Part shown: in pieces, positions 1-6,175 of the stretch
How positions within the stretch are numbered: the first letter of the stretch is position 1
Layout: the number at the start of each line of letters is the position of its first letter
NCBI GenBank assembly: GCA_030667035.1
Contig: DAOUWQ010000057.1
Location: forward strand, 1-7,562
DNA: 7,562 nucleotides
From: Candidatus Heimdallarchaeota archaeon
GTDB lineage: Archaea > Asgardarchaeota > Heimdallarchaeia > JABLTI01
Reading direction: 5' to 3'
Made by a program: the position numbers and the translations under genes
The notes under the pieces: generated by a model
What the model was told of the DNA's origin: nothing
Database searches by the model: none
What the model saw: only the letters and a program-made list of their open reading frames with translations

Positions 1-523
1 AGCCATCGGTATATTATATGCCCCTGGATCAACTTATTTCATAATCTTGTTTAATATATTAATAGCGGTGTTAATGAGTCTATTAACTAAGACTCTTGTT
101 GATGTTAAGAAAATTAGCAGACACCAAAAAGAAATCAAAGTTCACAATGTTAATAAGAAGAAAGCAATGGAATCTGCTGATAAGAAATTGTGGCAAAAAG
201 TTCAACGAAGAGCAGACTATATTAAGAAAATCCAAAGCGAAATGATGATTCAAAATATGAAACCAATGTTAGTTTGGTTTGTTCCAATAACAATCATCTT
301 TTTCTTGATGAGATCAGCCTTTGTTAATATACCAATTGCATGGATGCCTTTTAGATTCCCCGCTATACCTTTACTCATACCAAATGTTCGGTATCTTGGT
401 AATTTAACATGGATGGGATTCACAGGTTGGTATTTCCTAACATCTATTGGTTTAGGGAACTTTGTCCGGCGCTTTATGGGTGCTACTCCGAGTGCGCAAA
501 GATCTATTGCAACTCCAACTTAA
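1..523 (+). CDS. EMC3/TMCO1-family (DUF106) membrane protein insertase, 5' end missing
   Basis: The frame is open from the first complete codon (position 2) to TAA at 521-523. The TTG at 47 is therefore internal, and the true start lies upstream of the window. The 173 visible residues show a hydrophobic segment (about 8-31), a long Lys/Glu/Gln-rich helical stretch likely to form a cytosolic coiled coil (about 35-85), then two membrane segments (about 88-107, starting MKPMLVWFVP, and about 133-153, with a GW-rich turn). This order is that of archaeal DUF106 proteins, homologues of eukaryotic EMC3 and TMCO1 in the Oxa1/YidC superfamily, which insert membrane proteins with short translocated tails. 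In many archaea this gene sits beside secY and adk in a ribosomal-protein cluster, so those may lie upstream (inference). Only a few N-terminal residues seem to be missing. The family call is firm; the substrate range is unknown. Confidence 0.88.
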   Translation, partial: AIGILYAPGSTYFIILFNILIAVLMSLLTKTLVDVKKISRHQKEIKVHNVNKKKAMESADKKLWQKVQRRADYIKKIQSEMMIQNMKPMLVWFVPITIIFFLMRSAFVNIPIAWMPFRFPAIPLLIPNVRYLGNLTWMGFTGWYFLTSIGLGNFVRRFMGATPSAQRSIATPT

Positions 524-530
524 AATTAAG

Positions 531-555
531 TTTGTCCACTAATTTTGTGGACAAA
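531..555 (+). terminator. Hairpin just after the EMC3-like gene
   Basis: A perfect 9-bp inverted repeat, TTTGTCCAC (531-539) and GTGGACAAA (547-555), has a 7-nt loop and begins 8 nt after the stop codon. A run of A follows before a T-rich stretch (561-567). It is probably part of a 3'-end or terminator structure together with the second hairpin at 568-589. Confidence 0.5.
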
Positions 556-567
556 AAAATTTCTTTT

Positions 568-597
568 CCATTTTTAGGACGAAAAATGGCTTTTTTT
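568..597 (+). terminator. Second hairpin with T7 tract, terminator-like
   Basis: CCATTTTT (568-575) and AAAAATGG (582-589) pair perfectly over 8 bp with a 6-nt loop. A C and seven T residues follow (591-597). Hairpin plus T-tract 45 nt past the stop of the EMC3-like gene is what a transcription terminator would look like, and T-tracts alone can terminate archaeal RNA polymerase. It separates this gene from pyrBI. Confidence 0.6.
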
Positions 598-640
598 CAT
601 CTTTAAAATTTAATGAGAGGTTATTTTATTAGATAACTAA

Positions 641-688
641 TTTAAAAATCAAATAAATTTTTCAGTCGATAACGAAAATCCTTTTTAG
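641..688 (+). promoter_or_regulatory. Possible pyrBI promoter region
   Basis: The 124 nt between the terminator and pyrB hold two weak TATA-like candidates: TTTAAAAA at 641-648 and CTTTTTAG at 681-688, the latter preceded by an A-rich CGAAAATC that could act as a BRE. The first would give a leader of about 50 nt and the second one of about 12 nt. I cannot choose between them. No strong Shine-Dalgarno sequence precedes the pyrB ATG (only TTGAAAGAA at 711-719). Confidence 0.25.
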
Positions 689-721
689 AATAAACATTCT
701 GCAATTAGTCTTGAAAGAACA

Positions 722-1657
722 ATGACCAAAACATCATTCCTCGGGAAGAGTTTAGTGTCAATTCGGGACCTCACTAGAGAGCATATAGATCTAATATTAG
801 ATGAAGCCGAAAAGATGGAAAAAATCATTCAATCTGGGAAAAAACCTCTTGATGGCAAAGTAATGGTCTCTCTATTTATGGAACCAAGCACAAGAACTCG
901 TTTAAGTTTTGAATCCGCAATGCACCGTTTAGGGGGTTCAGTTATCAGTGTATCTGACCCAAAATCTTCTTCTGCAGCAAAAGGTGAAAGCCTTTCAGAT
1001 ACAATCCGAACAGTTGCTAATTACGGTGATGTAATTGTAATCCGTCATCCAATGGAAGGGTCAGCACGGTTAGCTGCAGAGTTTTCCAGTGTGCCGGTAA
1101 TTAGCGGTGGTAGCGGTGCGGAAGAACATCCAACACAGGCATTGCTTGACCTTCTTACCTTAAAACGTGAACTAAAGGAAATAGAAGGAAAAAGAATCGC
1201 TTTAGTAGGCGATTTGAAATATGGTCGAACAGTACACTCACTTGCATATTCTTTAGCAAAATACAAAGATGTGATAATTGACTTTGTATCTCCTCCGTCA
1301 TTAAAAATTCGAGACGAAATCAAAAGTGACCTTGAAGAAGCAGGATTAGAGTTTCATGAAGAGGAAAGCTTAGATAACGTAATCTCAAGAGTAGATGCAA
1401 TATATATGACAAGAATACAGAAAGAACGATTTGCTCAAGAAAGTGAATACGCCAAAGTCAAAGATGCTTTTGTTTTAAGCAACAAAATAATGGCAAAAGC
1501 AAAAGGGCCTATACCTGTTTTACATCCACTCCCTCGAGTAAATGAAATCAATTATGATATGGATGAAACTGTTCATGCAGTTTACTTCAGGCAAACATTC
1601 AATGGAGTATTAGCAAGAATGGCACTTTTAAATTTAGTACTTGGAGGAAAATTGTAG
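722..1657 (+). CDS. pyrB: Aspartate carbamoyltransferase, catalytic subunit
   Basis: This 311-residue protein has the full family length. It joins carbamoyl phosphate and L-aspartate to give N-carbamoyl-L-aspartate, the committed step of pyrimidine synthesis. The carbamoyl-phosphate loop is MEPSTRTRLSFE (STRTR at residues 56-60). The 80s loop contributes a Ser and Lys87 (SSSAAKGE). RHP is at 108-110, HPTQALLDL at 136-144, GDLKYGRTVHS at 163-173 with the aspartate-binding Arg169, TRIQKERF at 230-237 and HPLPRVNEI at 268-276. All match active-site positions known from the E. coli enzyme, so the gene looks functional. The ATG at 722 gives the usual N-terminus just before the first helix. pyrI follows after 27 nt, making a two-gene operon whose products should form the allosteric holoenzyme. 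Confidence 0.97.
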   Translation: MTKTSFLGKSLVSIRDLTREHIDLILDEAEKMEKIIQSGKKPLDGKVMVSLFMEPSTRTRLSFESAMHRLGGSVISVSDPKSSSAAKGESLSDTIRTVANYGDVIVIRHPMEGSARLAAEFSSVPVISGGSGAEEHPTQALLDLLTLKRELKEIEGKRIALVGDLKYGRTVHSLAYSLAKYKDVIIDFVSPPSLKIRDEIKSDLEEAGLEFHEEESLDNVISRVDAIYMTRIQKERFAQESEYAKVKDAFVLSNKIMAKAKGPIPVLHPLPRVNEINYDMDETVHAVYFRQTFNGVLARMALLNLVLGGKL

Positions 1658-1684
1658 CAATATTGTCAAAGGATTTGTTGAAAT

Positions 1685-2188
1685 ATGAGCGAAAAAACTC
1701 CCGATAAACTTGAACTTAAAGTTTCAAAGATTAAGAATGGAACAGTAATAGATCATATTGCTGCTGGAACAGCATTACTTGTACTTGAGATGTTAGGAAT
1801 TACAGGTAGAGAAGGAACAATGGTAACACTTTCGTTAAATGTACTTAGCAAGAAAAAAAATAAAAAAGACATTGTGAAAGTTGAAAACAGAATTCTCGAT
1901 AAAAAAGAAATAAACCAAATTTCTCTAATCAGTCCAAGAGCTACAATTAATGAAATAAAAAATTTCAATGTGGTCAATAAATTCCAAGTAGAATTACCTG
2001 AAGAAGTTCATGGATTTCCAAAATGTATAAATCCAAAATGCATTACAAATGCAAGAGAACCACCAACACATTCCTACTTTGTTAAAAGCAGCGATCCACT
2101 GAAAATTAGATGTAAATATTGTAATACCAATATGAACAAGCAAGACATTGTGAAAATGCTAACAAAATTTCAAGGTTTAACAAAGTAA
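1685..2188 (+). CDS. pyrI: Aspartate carbamoyltransferase, regulatory subunit
   Basis: This 167-residue protein carries no active site. It binds nucleotide effectors and holds PyrB trimers together in the holoenzyme. The N-terminal nucleotide-binding domain begins LKVSKIKNGTVIDHIAAGTA (residues 11-30), equivalent to the KxGTVIDHI motif of E. coli PyrI, and continues through KKDIVKVEN (60-68) and SPRATIN (83-89). The C-terminal zinc domain has all four cysteines: C114-x4-C119 and C143-x2-C146. The protein is somewhat longer than the E. coli chain, with extra residues at the C-terminus after the zinc domain. An AAAGGA (1668-1673) 11 nt before the ATG is a plausible ribosome-binding site. The gene ends in a hairpin terminator shared with pyrB. 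Confidence 0.96.
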   Translation: MSEKTPDKLELKVSKIKNGTVIDHIAAGTALLVLEMLGITGREGTMVTLSLNVLSKKKNKKDIVKVENRILDKKEINQISLISPRATINEIKNFNVVNKFQVELPEEVHGFPKCINPKCITNAREPPTHSYFVKSSDPLKIRCKYCNTNMNKQDIVKMLTKFQGLTK

Positions 2189-2243
2189 CAAAACTAGCTA
2201 ATAGTTACAACTGAATTGCAAAAGATAAATTGAAAATTAGAAT

Positions 2244-2286
2244 GTGAAACTGGAAAGAATTCCAGTCACCTTTATTATTTTTTTTC
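2244..2286 (+). terminator. pyrBI terminator hairpin with T-tract
   Basis: ACTGGAA and TTCCAGT pair over 7 bp around an AGAA loop, with a flanking GTG/CAC extension across a small A bulge (2244-2269). The sequence CTTTATTATTTTTTTTC follows (2270-2286). It lies 55 nt past the pyrI stop. The T-tract ends exactly where the stop codon of the convergent eL38 gene begins. Confidence 0.72.
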
Positions 2287-2481
2287 TTAATAATCTACAA
2301 TTGGAATAGTGATTCTTGCTCTAATTGCTTCGGCCTCATTAACTGGGACCTTAATGGTATAGAGTTTGTGTTTGGTTCTGAATTTTAGTTTAACTTCGTC
2401 ACCAGTTCTTTTGACTCTACATTCAGTTGAACGAGCAATGATGTCATCTAATTTTGAAATATCTTTAATTTCCTCGGGCAT
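2287..2481 (-). CDS. rpl38e: Large ribosomal subunit protein eL38 (L38e)
   Basis: This is a 64-residue basic protein. The N-terminal MPEEIKDISKLDDIIA corresponds to the MPxxI.DI..F helix of eukaryotic RPL38. The core, residues 23-45 (VKRTGDEVKLKFRT followed by KHKLYTIKV), matches the VKIKK..D.VKFKVR..RYLYTL strands of the human protein. eL38 is a small two-layer protein on the 60S/50S surface; in prokaryotes it is confined to some archaea, mainly TACK and Asgard lineages. The length is normal and the start is the first ATG in frame. The gene stands alone, facing pyrBI tail to tail, with its own TATA-like element upstream. Family assignment is from recognised sequence pattern. Confidence 0.85.
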   Translation of the reverse strand: MPEEIKDISKLDDIIARSTECRVKRTGDEVKLKFRTKHKLYTIKVPVNEAEAIRARITIPIVDY

Positions 2482-2532
2482 TGGTATTCACATCATTTAT
2501 TTATTAATTCTAGTTGTTCTACAAAAAGGATG

Positions 2533-2542
2533 AGTATTTAAG
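2533..2542 (-). promoter_or_regulatory. TATA-like element of the eL38 gene
   Basis: On the minus strand the sequence reads CTTAAATACT, close to the archaeal TTTAWATA box. An initiation point about 26 nt downstream would leave a leader of roughly 30 nt before the ATG at 2481. No clear BRE or Shine-Dalgarno sequence is seen. Confidence 0.4.
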
Positions 2543-2560
2543 AGTTTGTTTAAGAAAGAA

Positions 2561-2598
2561 TTTTAGAAATAGGGAAAGCTGTTGTTAATTACAACAGC
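2561..2598 (-). terminator. Hairpin terminator of the DUF1015 gene
   Basis: GCTGTTGT (2578-2585) and ACAACAGC (2591-2598) form a perfect 8-bp stem with a 5-nt loop. On the minus strand it is followed by a T-rich run (TTTCCCTATTTCTAAAATTC). The second, downstream TAA of the DUF1015 frame (2589-2591) lies inside this hairpin, so the structure marks the end of the longer, not the shorter, reading frame. Confidence 0.5.
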
Positions 2599-2678
2599 AG
2601 TTGACCATAACTAATATCCTGTAAAACAAGTCCTGATATCATTTTTGGGTAGAAATCAGTTGATTTTTGAGGCATTCG
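2589..2678 (-). pseudogene. In-frame C-terminal continuation of the DUF1015 gene beyond a TAA stop
   Basis: Immediately after the TAA at 2679-2681 the same frame continues for 29 sense codons to TAA at 2589-2591. The translation begins RMPQKSTDFYPK and goes on to MISGLV. DUF1015 proteins normally end with a motif of the form GERMPQKSTYFYPKxxSGLV, so this is the missing tail of the upstream protein, in phase and undamaged. The stop falls where the family usually has Glu, consistent with a GAA-to-TAA change. It could be a nonsense mutation, a sequence error, or readthrough. Confidence 0.8.
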
Positions 2679-3869
2679 TTAATTATTCTTAGAAGCATCA
2701 AGAACTTGAGCAGCTTTTGTTGAATTCATAATTACTGCAATAGTTGCTTTGCCATCATCAACTTTCTTCAAAGCATCATCTAACCATCGAATGTAGAAAA
2801 TGCTTTCATTAATTTTGAGGTTTTTTGTTTGTAGGATACCATTGAAAATAATTTCACGAACTATAACTACATCTAATTCTTTGTAGGAAACTGCATGCTT
2901 TTCTTTTAAGAATTTGTCAATAGTTTTAGTGTCTTTCAAAACTAAACCAAAGGTTTTACCTTCAGTGTAGATTGCGAATGCATGCTTTTCATATGAATCC
3001 ATAAAAGATTGAATTTTATCTTTTTCAAGGGATGTAACTTCAAAGTATTCTTTGATTTCATTCCAAGCTTCAACTGTAATTTTGTATCCATCAAGAACTC
3101 TGTGAGTTGGTAAAACAGTCAAACCTTCATCTTGAATTGCAACTAATAAAGTCATTCTGAAATTAACAGCATCATCTTCAGACCAATTTGAGCGAGTATT
3201 GCGAATTGTATCACTATAACCACAAGCAGTTTCATAACGATGATGTCCGTCTGCTATAACAATTTGACCAGGAGGGATTTCAAAGACTTCTTGAACTATC
3301 TTAATTTTTTCTGGATCTTCTAATTTCCAAACTCTGTTGCGAACACCTAAACTATCAATGACATCCATTTCTGGTTCTGATTTGGCAATTTCATCAAAAA
3401 TTTTGATGGTAACTTTATCAGGGTCATTATAGAGCATAAATCCAGGCTCTAAGAATGTTTGAGTTTTTTTCAACATATTTAAGCGATCAATTTTAGGTCC
3501 TTTATGAGTCCATTCGTGGGGAAGAACTATTCCACTTTCAAAGTGATGTAATTTGACTGCTGCAAAGAATCCTTTTCGGATCATCTTCTTGCCAAATAAT
3601 TCAAAATCTTGAAAATAAACGTACAAACCTAATTTTTCATCTTGTTCAAAGATACCATCTGTTTTCCATTTCTCTAAACGCTCTGCAGAAATTTCATAGC
3701 GATTTTCTTCAATGGGTAAATTTAACCGGCAAAAATTATAGTCGGACTTTGCATAATAATCATTTTGCATTTCAGCAGTAATTTTGTCATAGGGTTGCAC
3801 AACGAGATCCGCTAAATCTCCTGCTTTCTTTGTATATCTTATTCCTTTAAAGGGTCTTATTTCTACCAT
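2679..3869 (-). CDS. DUF1015 family protein (COG4198), function unknown, C-terminus cut by an in-frame stop
   Basis: This 396-residue soluble protein has no signal peptide or membrane segment. It shows the DUF1015 hallmarks in order: RPFKGIRY (5-12), QPYDKI (25-30, usually PPYDxI), HEWTHKGPKIDRL (118-130), EPGFMLY (141-147), IADGHHRYETA (205-215) and LPTHRVL (253-259). The DGHHR motif resembles that of ParB-fold proteins, which include free-serine kinases such as SerK and SbnI; any shared activity is inference. The family often accompanies serA and serC, as it does here, 118 nt after serA. The family's C-terminal motif lies beyond the stop codon, in frame, at 2589-2678; with it the protein would be 426 residues. 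The ATG at 3869 fits the family N-terminus. A 21-bp inverted repeat upstream suggests expression partly separate from serA. Confidence 0.9.
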   Translation of the reverse strand: MVEIRPFKGIRYTKKAGDLADLVVQPYDKITAEMQNDYYAKSDYNFCRLNLPIEENRYEISAERLEKWKTDGIFEQDEKLGLYVYFQDFELFGKKMIRKGFFAAVKLHHFESGIVLPHEWTHKGPKIDRLNMLKKTQTFLEPGFMLYNDPDKVTIKIFDEIAKSEPEMDVIDSLGVRNRVWKLEDPEKIKIVQEVFEIPPGQIVIADGHHRYETACGYSDTIRNTRSNWSEDDAVNFRMTLLVAIQDEGLTVLPTHRVLDGYKITVEAWNEIKEYFEVTSLEKDKIQSFMDSYEKHAFAIYTEGKTFGLVLKDTKTIDKFLKEKHAVSYKELDVVIVREIIFNGILQTKNLKINESIFYIRWLDDALKKVDDGKATIAVIMNSTKAAQVLDASKNN

Positions 3870-3893
3870 CTTGTCTTTTCACTTCCGTGTTTT

Positions 3894-3949
3894 AAAAAAT
3901 TGATTGTGAAGCTAGAGCAAAAAGTGCTTAGCTTCACAATCAATTTTTT
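3894..3949 (-). terminator. 21-bp perfect inverted repeat between serA and DUF1015
   Basis: The arms at 3894-3914 and 3929-3949 are perfect reverse complements over 21 bp, with a 14-nt loop in which AGC/GCT (3916-3918 and 3926-3928) can pair further. One side starts with six A and the other ends with seven T, so either strand gives a long hairpin ending in U. It starts 38 nt after the serA stop and ends 24 nt before the DUF1015 ATG. The likely role is a terminator or attenuator after serA. The minus-strand TTTTTTAAAA at its downstream edge could also serve as a TATA-like element for DUF1015, about 25 nt before the ATG. Confidence 0.65.
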
Positions 3950-3987
3950 TGTATTTTATTTATTGTGGGTAATCAACAAGCTCTTTT

Positions 3988-4899
3988 TTAAAGCTTTTTC
4001 AGCTCTTCGATTACTGCCTCAGCAACTTGAATTCCAGCGCGTTCTTGCCCTTCTTTTGTTTGAGCACCAATGTGTGGACTACCAATAACTTCATCTAATT
4101 CGAGAAGCTTCTTGGAAACGTCTAATTCAATTGGTTCCTTTTCCCAAACATCTAAAGCGACACCACGAACCTTACCACTTTTGATAGCATCATAGACTGC
4201 ACCTTCATCAAGTGTACCACCTCGTGCACAGTTAATAATGCAGACACCATCTTTCATTTGAGCAATAGTATCTTTACCAATAAGGTGTTTAGTATCTGGT
4301 AATAATGGCAAGTGAAGAGAAATATAGTCTGCTTGAGCGAAAACATCAACCATTTCACATTGATCGACGCATGCTTCATGAATTTCGACTACATCACAGC
4401 CAACAATTTTCATACCGATAGCATGAGCTTTACGAGCGAGAGCGGAGCCAATACGACCACACCCTACAATACCTAAAGTCTTACCAAGGAGCTCCGTACC
4501 TTTGAGTTGCTTCTTTGCCCATTCACCTTTCCGTAAAGTGGTTGTAGCTTTTACAATTGGTCGTGCAAGAGCGAACATATAAGCTAATGCAAGTTCAGCA
4601 ACGGTATCTGTAGTAGCGTTTGGAGTATTACGGACAATAATGTTGCGTTCTTTACATTTTGCAAGGTCAACATTATCTAAACCAATACCTGCTCGTCCAA
4701 CAACTTTTAGGTTTTTAGCAGCTTCTAAAAGATCACCTTTGACTTTCGTTGCAGAACGAATAACTATAGCATCGTATTCACCAATGATTTTTGGAAGTTC
4801 ATCTTTGGGAATGTCCCATGCTTTATTCACGTCGTACCCAGTAGCTTCTAAAAGTTCAACACCTTTGTCAGCAATTTTATCTGTAACAATAACTTTCAT
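3988..4899 (-). CDS. serA: D-3-phosphoglycerate dehydrogenase, short form without ACT domain
   Basis: This NAD-dependent D-2-hydroxyacid dehydrogenase probably oxidises 3-phosphoglycerate to 3-phosphohydroxypyruvate, the first step of serine synthesis. The ATG at 4899 gives MKVIVTDKIADKG and 303 residues. A TTG at 4917 would add six residues but overlaps the upstream gene, so the ATG, 5 nt after that gene's TAA, is preferred. Features seen: RSATKV (48-53), GRAGIGLDNVD (68-78), Rossmann GCGRIG (146-151) with Asp169 after the next strand (NAD preference), and the catalytic Arg226 (CARGG), Glu255 (EKEP) and His276 (PHIGAQT). It stops after the catalytic fold, without the C-terminal ACT domain that senses serine in many homologues. 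The neighbouring aminotransferase supports PGDH over other 2-hydroxyacid dehydrogenases. Its transcript probably ends at, or is reduced by, the inverted repeat at 3894-3949. Confidence 0.9.
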   Translation of the reverse strand: MKVIVTDKIADKGVELLEATGYDVNKAWDIPKDELPKIIGEYDAIVIRSATKVKGDLLEAAKNLKVVGRAGIGLDNVDLAKCKERNIIVRNTPNATTDTVAELALAYMFALARPIVKATTTLRKGEWAKKQLKGTELLGKTLGIVGCGRIGSALARKAHAIGMKIVGCDVVEIHEACVDQCEMVDVFAQADYISLHLPLLPDTKHLIGKDTIAQMKDGVCIINCARGGTLDEGAVYDAIKSGKVRGVALDVWEKEPIELDVSKKLLELDEVIGSPHIGAQTKEGQERAGIQVAEAVIEELKKL

Positions 4900-4904
4900 T
4901 GATT

Positions 4905-5978
4905 TTACAGCCCCCAAATTTCTTCAATGTGGTTACAAACTTCTTTAACATCAGGAAGAGTCCAATCACCCATATGACCAATTCTGAATGTTTTCTCTTT
5001 AAGCTGTTTCCCGTAACCGTTTGAAATCATAAAGTGTCGTTTAGCTAATTCTTTATTCAAATCGCCAATACTATTACCAAGAGTATTCTTGATAGTTGAC
5101 ACTGTGAGAGACTCATAACCTTTTTCTGGGAACATTTCAAAGTGTTTGTTTGCCCATCCTTGAGTCCAAGTAGCCATTTCAACATGACGGTCATATCGAC
5201 CTTTAGCAGTTTCTTCAAGCATTTTATCCAATTGATAAGATAGAGCATACAAGAGAGAAACATTAGGTGTACTTGGTGTTTGTTGTTTCTTTTGATAGTA
5301 ATTATAAAGTCCAAGTAAATCGGTGTATCGACCTCTATTTGGTACTTCTTCACATCGTTTCAATGCTTTTTCAGAAGCAAAACCAATTGCTAACCCGGGG
5401 GGAAGAGCATAGGCTTTTTGAGTAGACGCAAATATTAAATCACTGTGGATTTTTTCAGGTTCAACTAAATCTCCGCCCATTGCAGAAACTGAGTCAATAA
5501 CATATACAACATCAGGAAATTCTTTCTGAAGCATTTCACCAATTTTATAGATCGGGTTACGAACACCAGTACTTGTTTCATTGTGACAAACAAGAACAGT
5601 ATCATAATCTCCTGAAGATAAATGTTCACGTACCATTTCAGGTTTTATTGCTTTGCCCCATTCAACATCTATGGTATCAACTTCTTTACCACAAGCAGAA
5701 ACTGTTTCTGCAAAACGTTGAGAGAAAGCACCGTTAACGCCTGCTAAAGCTTTCTTCTTAACAAGACAGCGAGCAGTCATATCCATAAATAGTGTTCCTG
5801 AAGAGGTTGGAACAGTAACCCATTGTTTGGTCTCATGGAATTTTTGCAACTTTTCTATAATACCTGTATAAAGTTCGGTAAATTCCTTAGGTCTGTGACC
5901 AATGAGGGGTTTTGCTTGTTGCATTAAAACATCAGGGAAAACTTCAGTTGGTCCTGGAATGAATAATCTTTTTCGCAA
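4905..5978 (-). CDS. Class V PLP aminotransferase, probable phosphoserine aminotransferase (SerC-like)
   Basis: This 357-residue fold-type I PLP enzyme resembles the alanine-glyoxylate/serine-pyruvate aminotransferase group. Features seen: FIPGPTEV (6-13), GHRPKEF (27-33), the phosphate-binding SSG (59-61), the cofactor-ring Asp in IDSVSAMGGD (161-170, Asp162), the Schiff-base Lys188 in ASTQKAYALPPGLA, TPSTPN (234-239), and the carboxylate-binding Arg332 in FRIGHMGD. Enzymes of this type next to serA act as phosphoserine aminotransferases in several anaerobes and archaea. That role is inferred from context, and serine-glyoxylate or alanine-glyoxylate transamination is the alternative. The start is a TTG: GGAGGA at 5988-5993 sits 9 nt upstream and the N-terminus then matches the family. 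It is the first gene of a serC-serA operon, with a TATA box at 6040-6050. Confidence 0.88.
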   Translation of the reverse strand: MRKRLFIPGPTEVFPDVLMQQAKPLIGHRPKEFTELYTGIIEKLQKFHETKQWVTVPTSSGTLFMDMTARCLVKKKALAGVNGAFSQRFAETVSACGKEVDTIDVEWGKAIKPEMVREHLSSGDYDTVLVCHNETSTGVRNPIYKIGEMLQKEFPDVVYVIDSVSAMGGDLVEPEKIHSDLIFASTQKAYALPPGLAIGFASEKALKRCEEVPNRGRYTDLLGLYNYYQKKQQTPSTPNVSLLYALSYQLDKMLEETAKGRYDRHVEMATWTQGWANKHFEMFPEKGYESLTVSTIKNTLGNSIGDLNKELAKRHFMISNGYGKQLKEKTFRIGHMGDWTLPDVKEVCNHIEEIWGL

Positions 5979-5987
5979 TGCTATATT

Positions 5988-5993
5988 TCCTCC
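5988..5993 (-). promoter_or_regulatory. Shine-Dalgarno GGAGGA fixing a TTG start
   Basis: The minus strand reads GGAGGA 9 nt before the TTG at 5978. It is the strongest ribosome-binding site in the window and there is no ATG near it in frame, so TTG is the start of the aminotransferase gene. Confidence 0.8.
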
Positions 5994-6039
5994 AATTGAC
6001 GCCTACACTTTTGTAGACAAAGAGACATTGAGCATATAC

Positions 6040-6054
6040 ATATATAATAAATTT
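6040..6054 (-). promoter_or_regulatory. TATA box of the serC-serA operon
   Basis: On the minus strand AAATTTATTATATAT forms a strong TATA-like element with A-rich bases before it that could act as a BRE. Initiation about 25 nt downstream (near 6015-6020) gives a leader of about 40 nt, holding a small hairpin (CTACA/TGTAG, 6003-6016) and the GGAGGA site. Confidence 0.5.
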
Positions 6055-6112
6055 TGTGCCATTCGAGAAAAATAATTAGACGAACTAAATTGAATTGTTT
6101 TCCTCAAAGAAG

Positions 6113-6120
6113 TTTTATAT
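6113..6120 (+). promoter_or_regulatory. TATA box of the first RAM-domain gene
   Basis: TTTTATAT lies 56-63 nt before the TTG start at 6176. Initiation near 6143-6146 leaves a leader of about 30 nt containing GGTGA (6165-6169). It is divergent from the serC promoter, so the two share a 197-nt control region. Confidence 0.42.
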
Positions 6121-6175
6121 TTTAACGGTCTATTAATAACTATAAAAAAAAACAATGAATAAATGGTGAAAAAAA

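Noticed and set aside
409..606. Open frame overlapping the end of the EMC3-like gene
   Set aside because: It overlaps a well-supported gene in another frame, runs through both terminator hairpins, and resembles no protein family.
613..636. Seven-codon ATG...TAA frame upstream of pyrB, considered as an attenuator leader peptide
   Set aside because: There is no ribosome-binding site, no run of regulatory codons and no alternative hairpin pair; expected by chance in AT-rich DNA.
1045..1323. Minus-strand open frame inside pyrB
   Set aside because: It lies wholly within a gene with an intact active site and has no family resemblance.
1753..1977. Minus-strand open frame inside pyrI
   Set aside because: Shadow of pyrI; its hydrophobic look comes from the complement of Lys-rich codons.
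2679..2681. Pyrrolysine or selenocysteine recoding as the explanation for the DUF1015 internal stop
   Set aside because: The codon is TAA, not TAG or TGA, and no SECIS-like structure was seen; mutation, error or plain readthrough are simpler.
3894..3949. Inverted repeat as a MITE or insertion-sequence end
   Set aside because: It has only a 14-nt loop, no flanking direct repeats and no transposase gene, and its A/T-tract ends fit a bidirectional terminator better.
3900..4088. Plus-strand open frame across the 21-bp inverted repeat and the 3' end of serA
   Set aside because: It reads through a hairpin and the antisense of serA, and has no family resemblance.
4640..4948. Plus-strand open frame antisense to serA
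   Set aside because: Shadow of the strongly supported serA gene.
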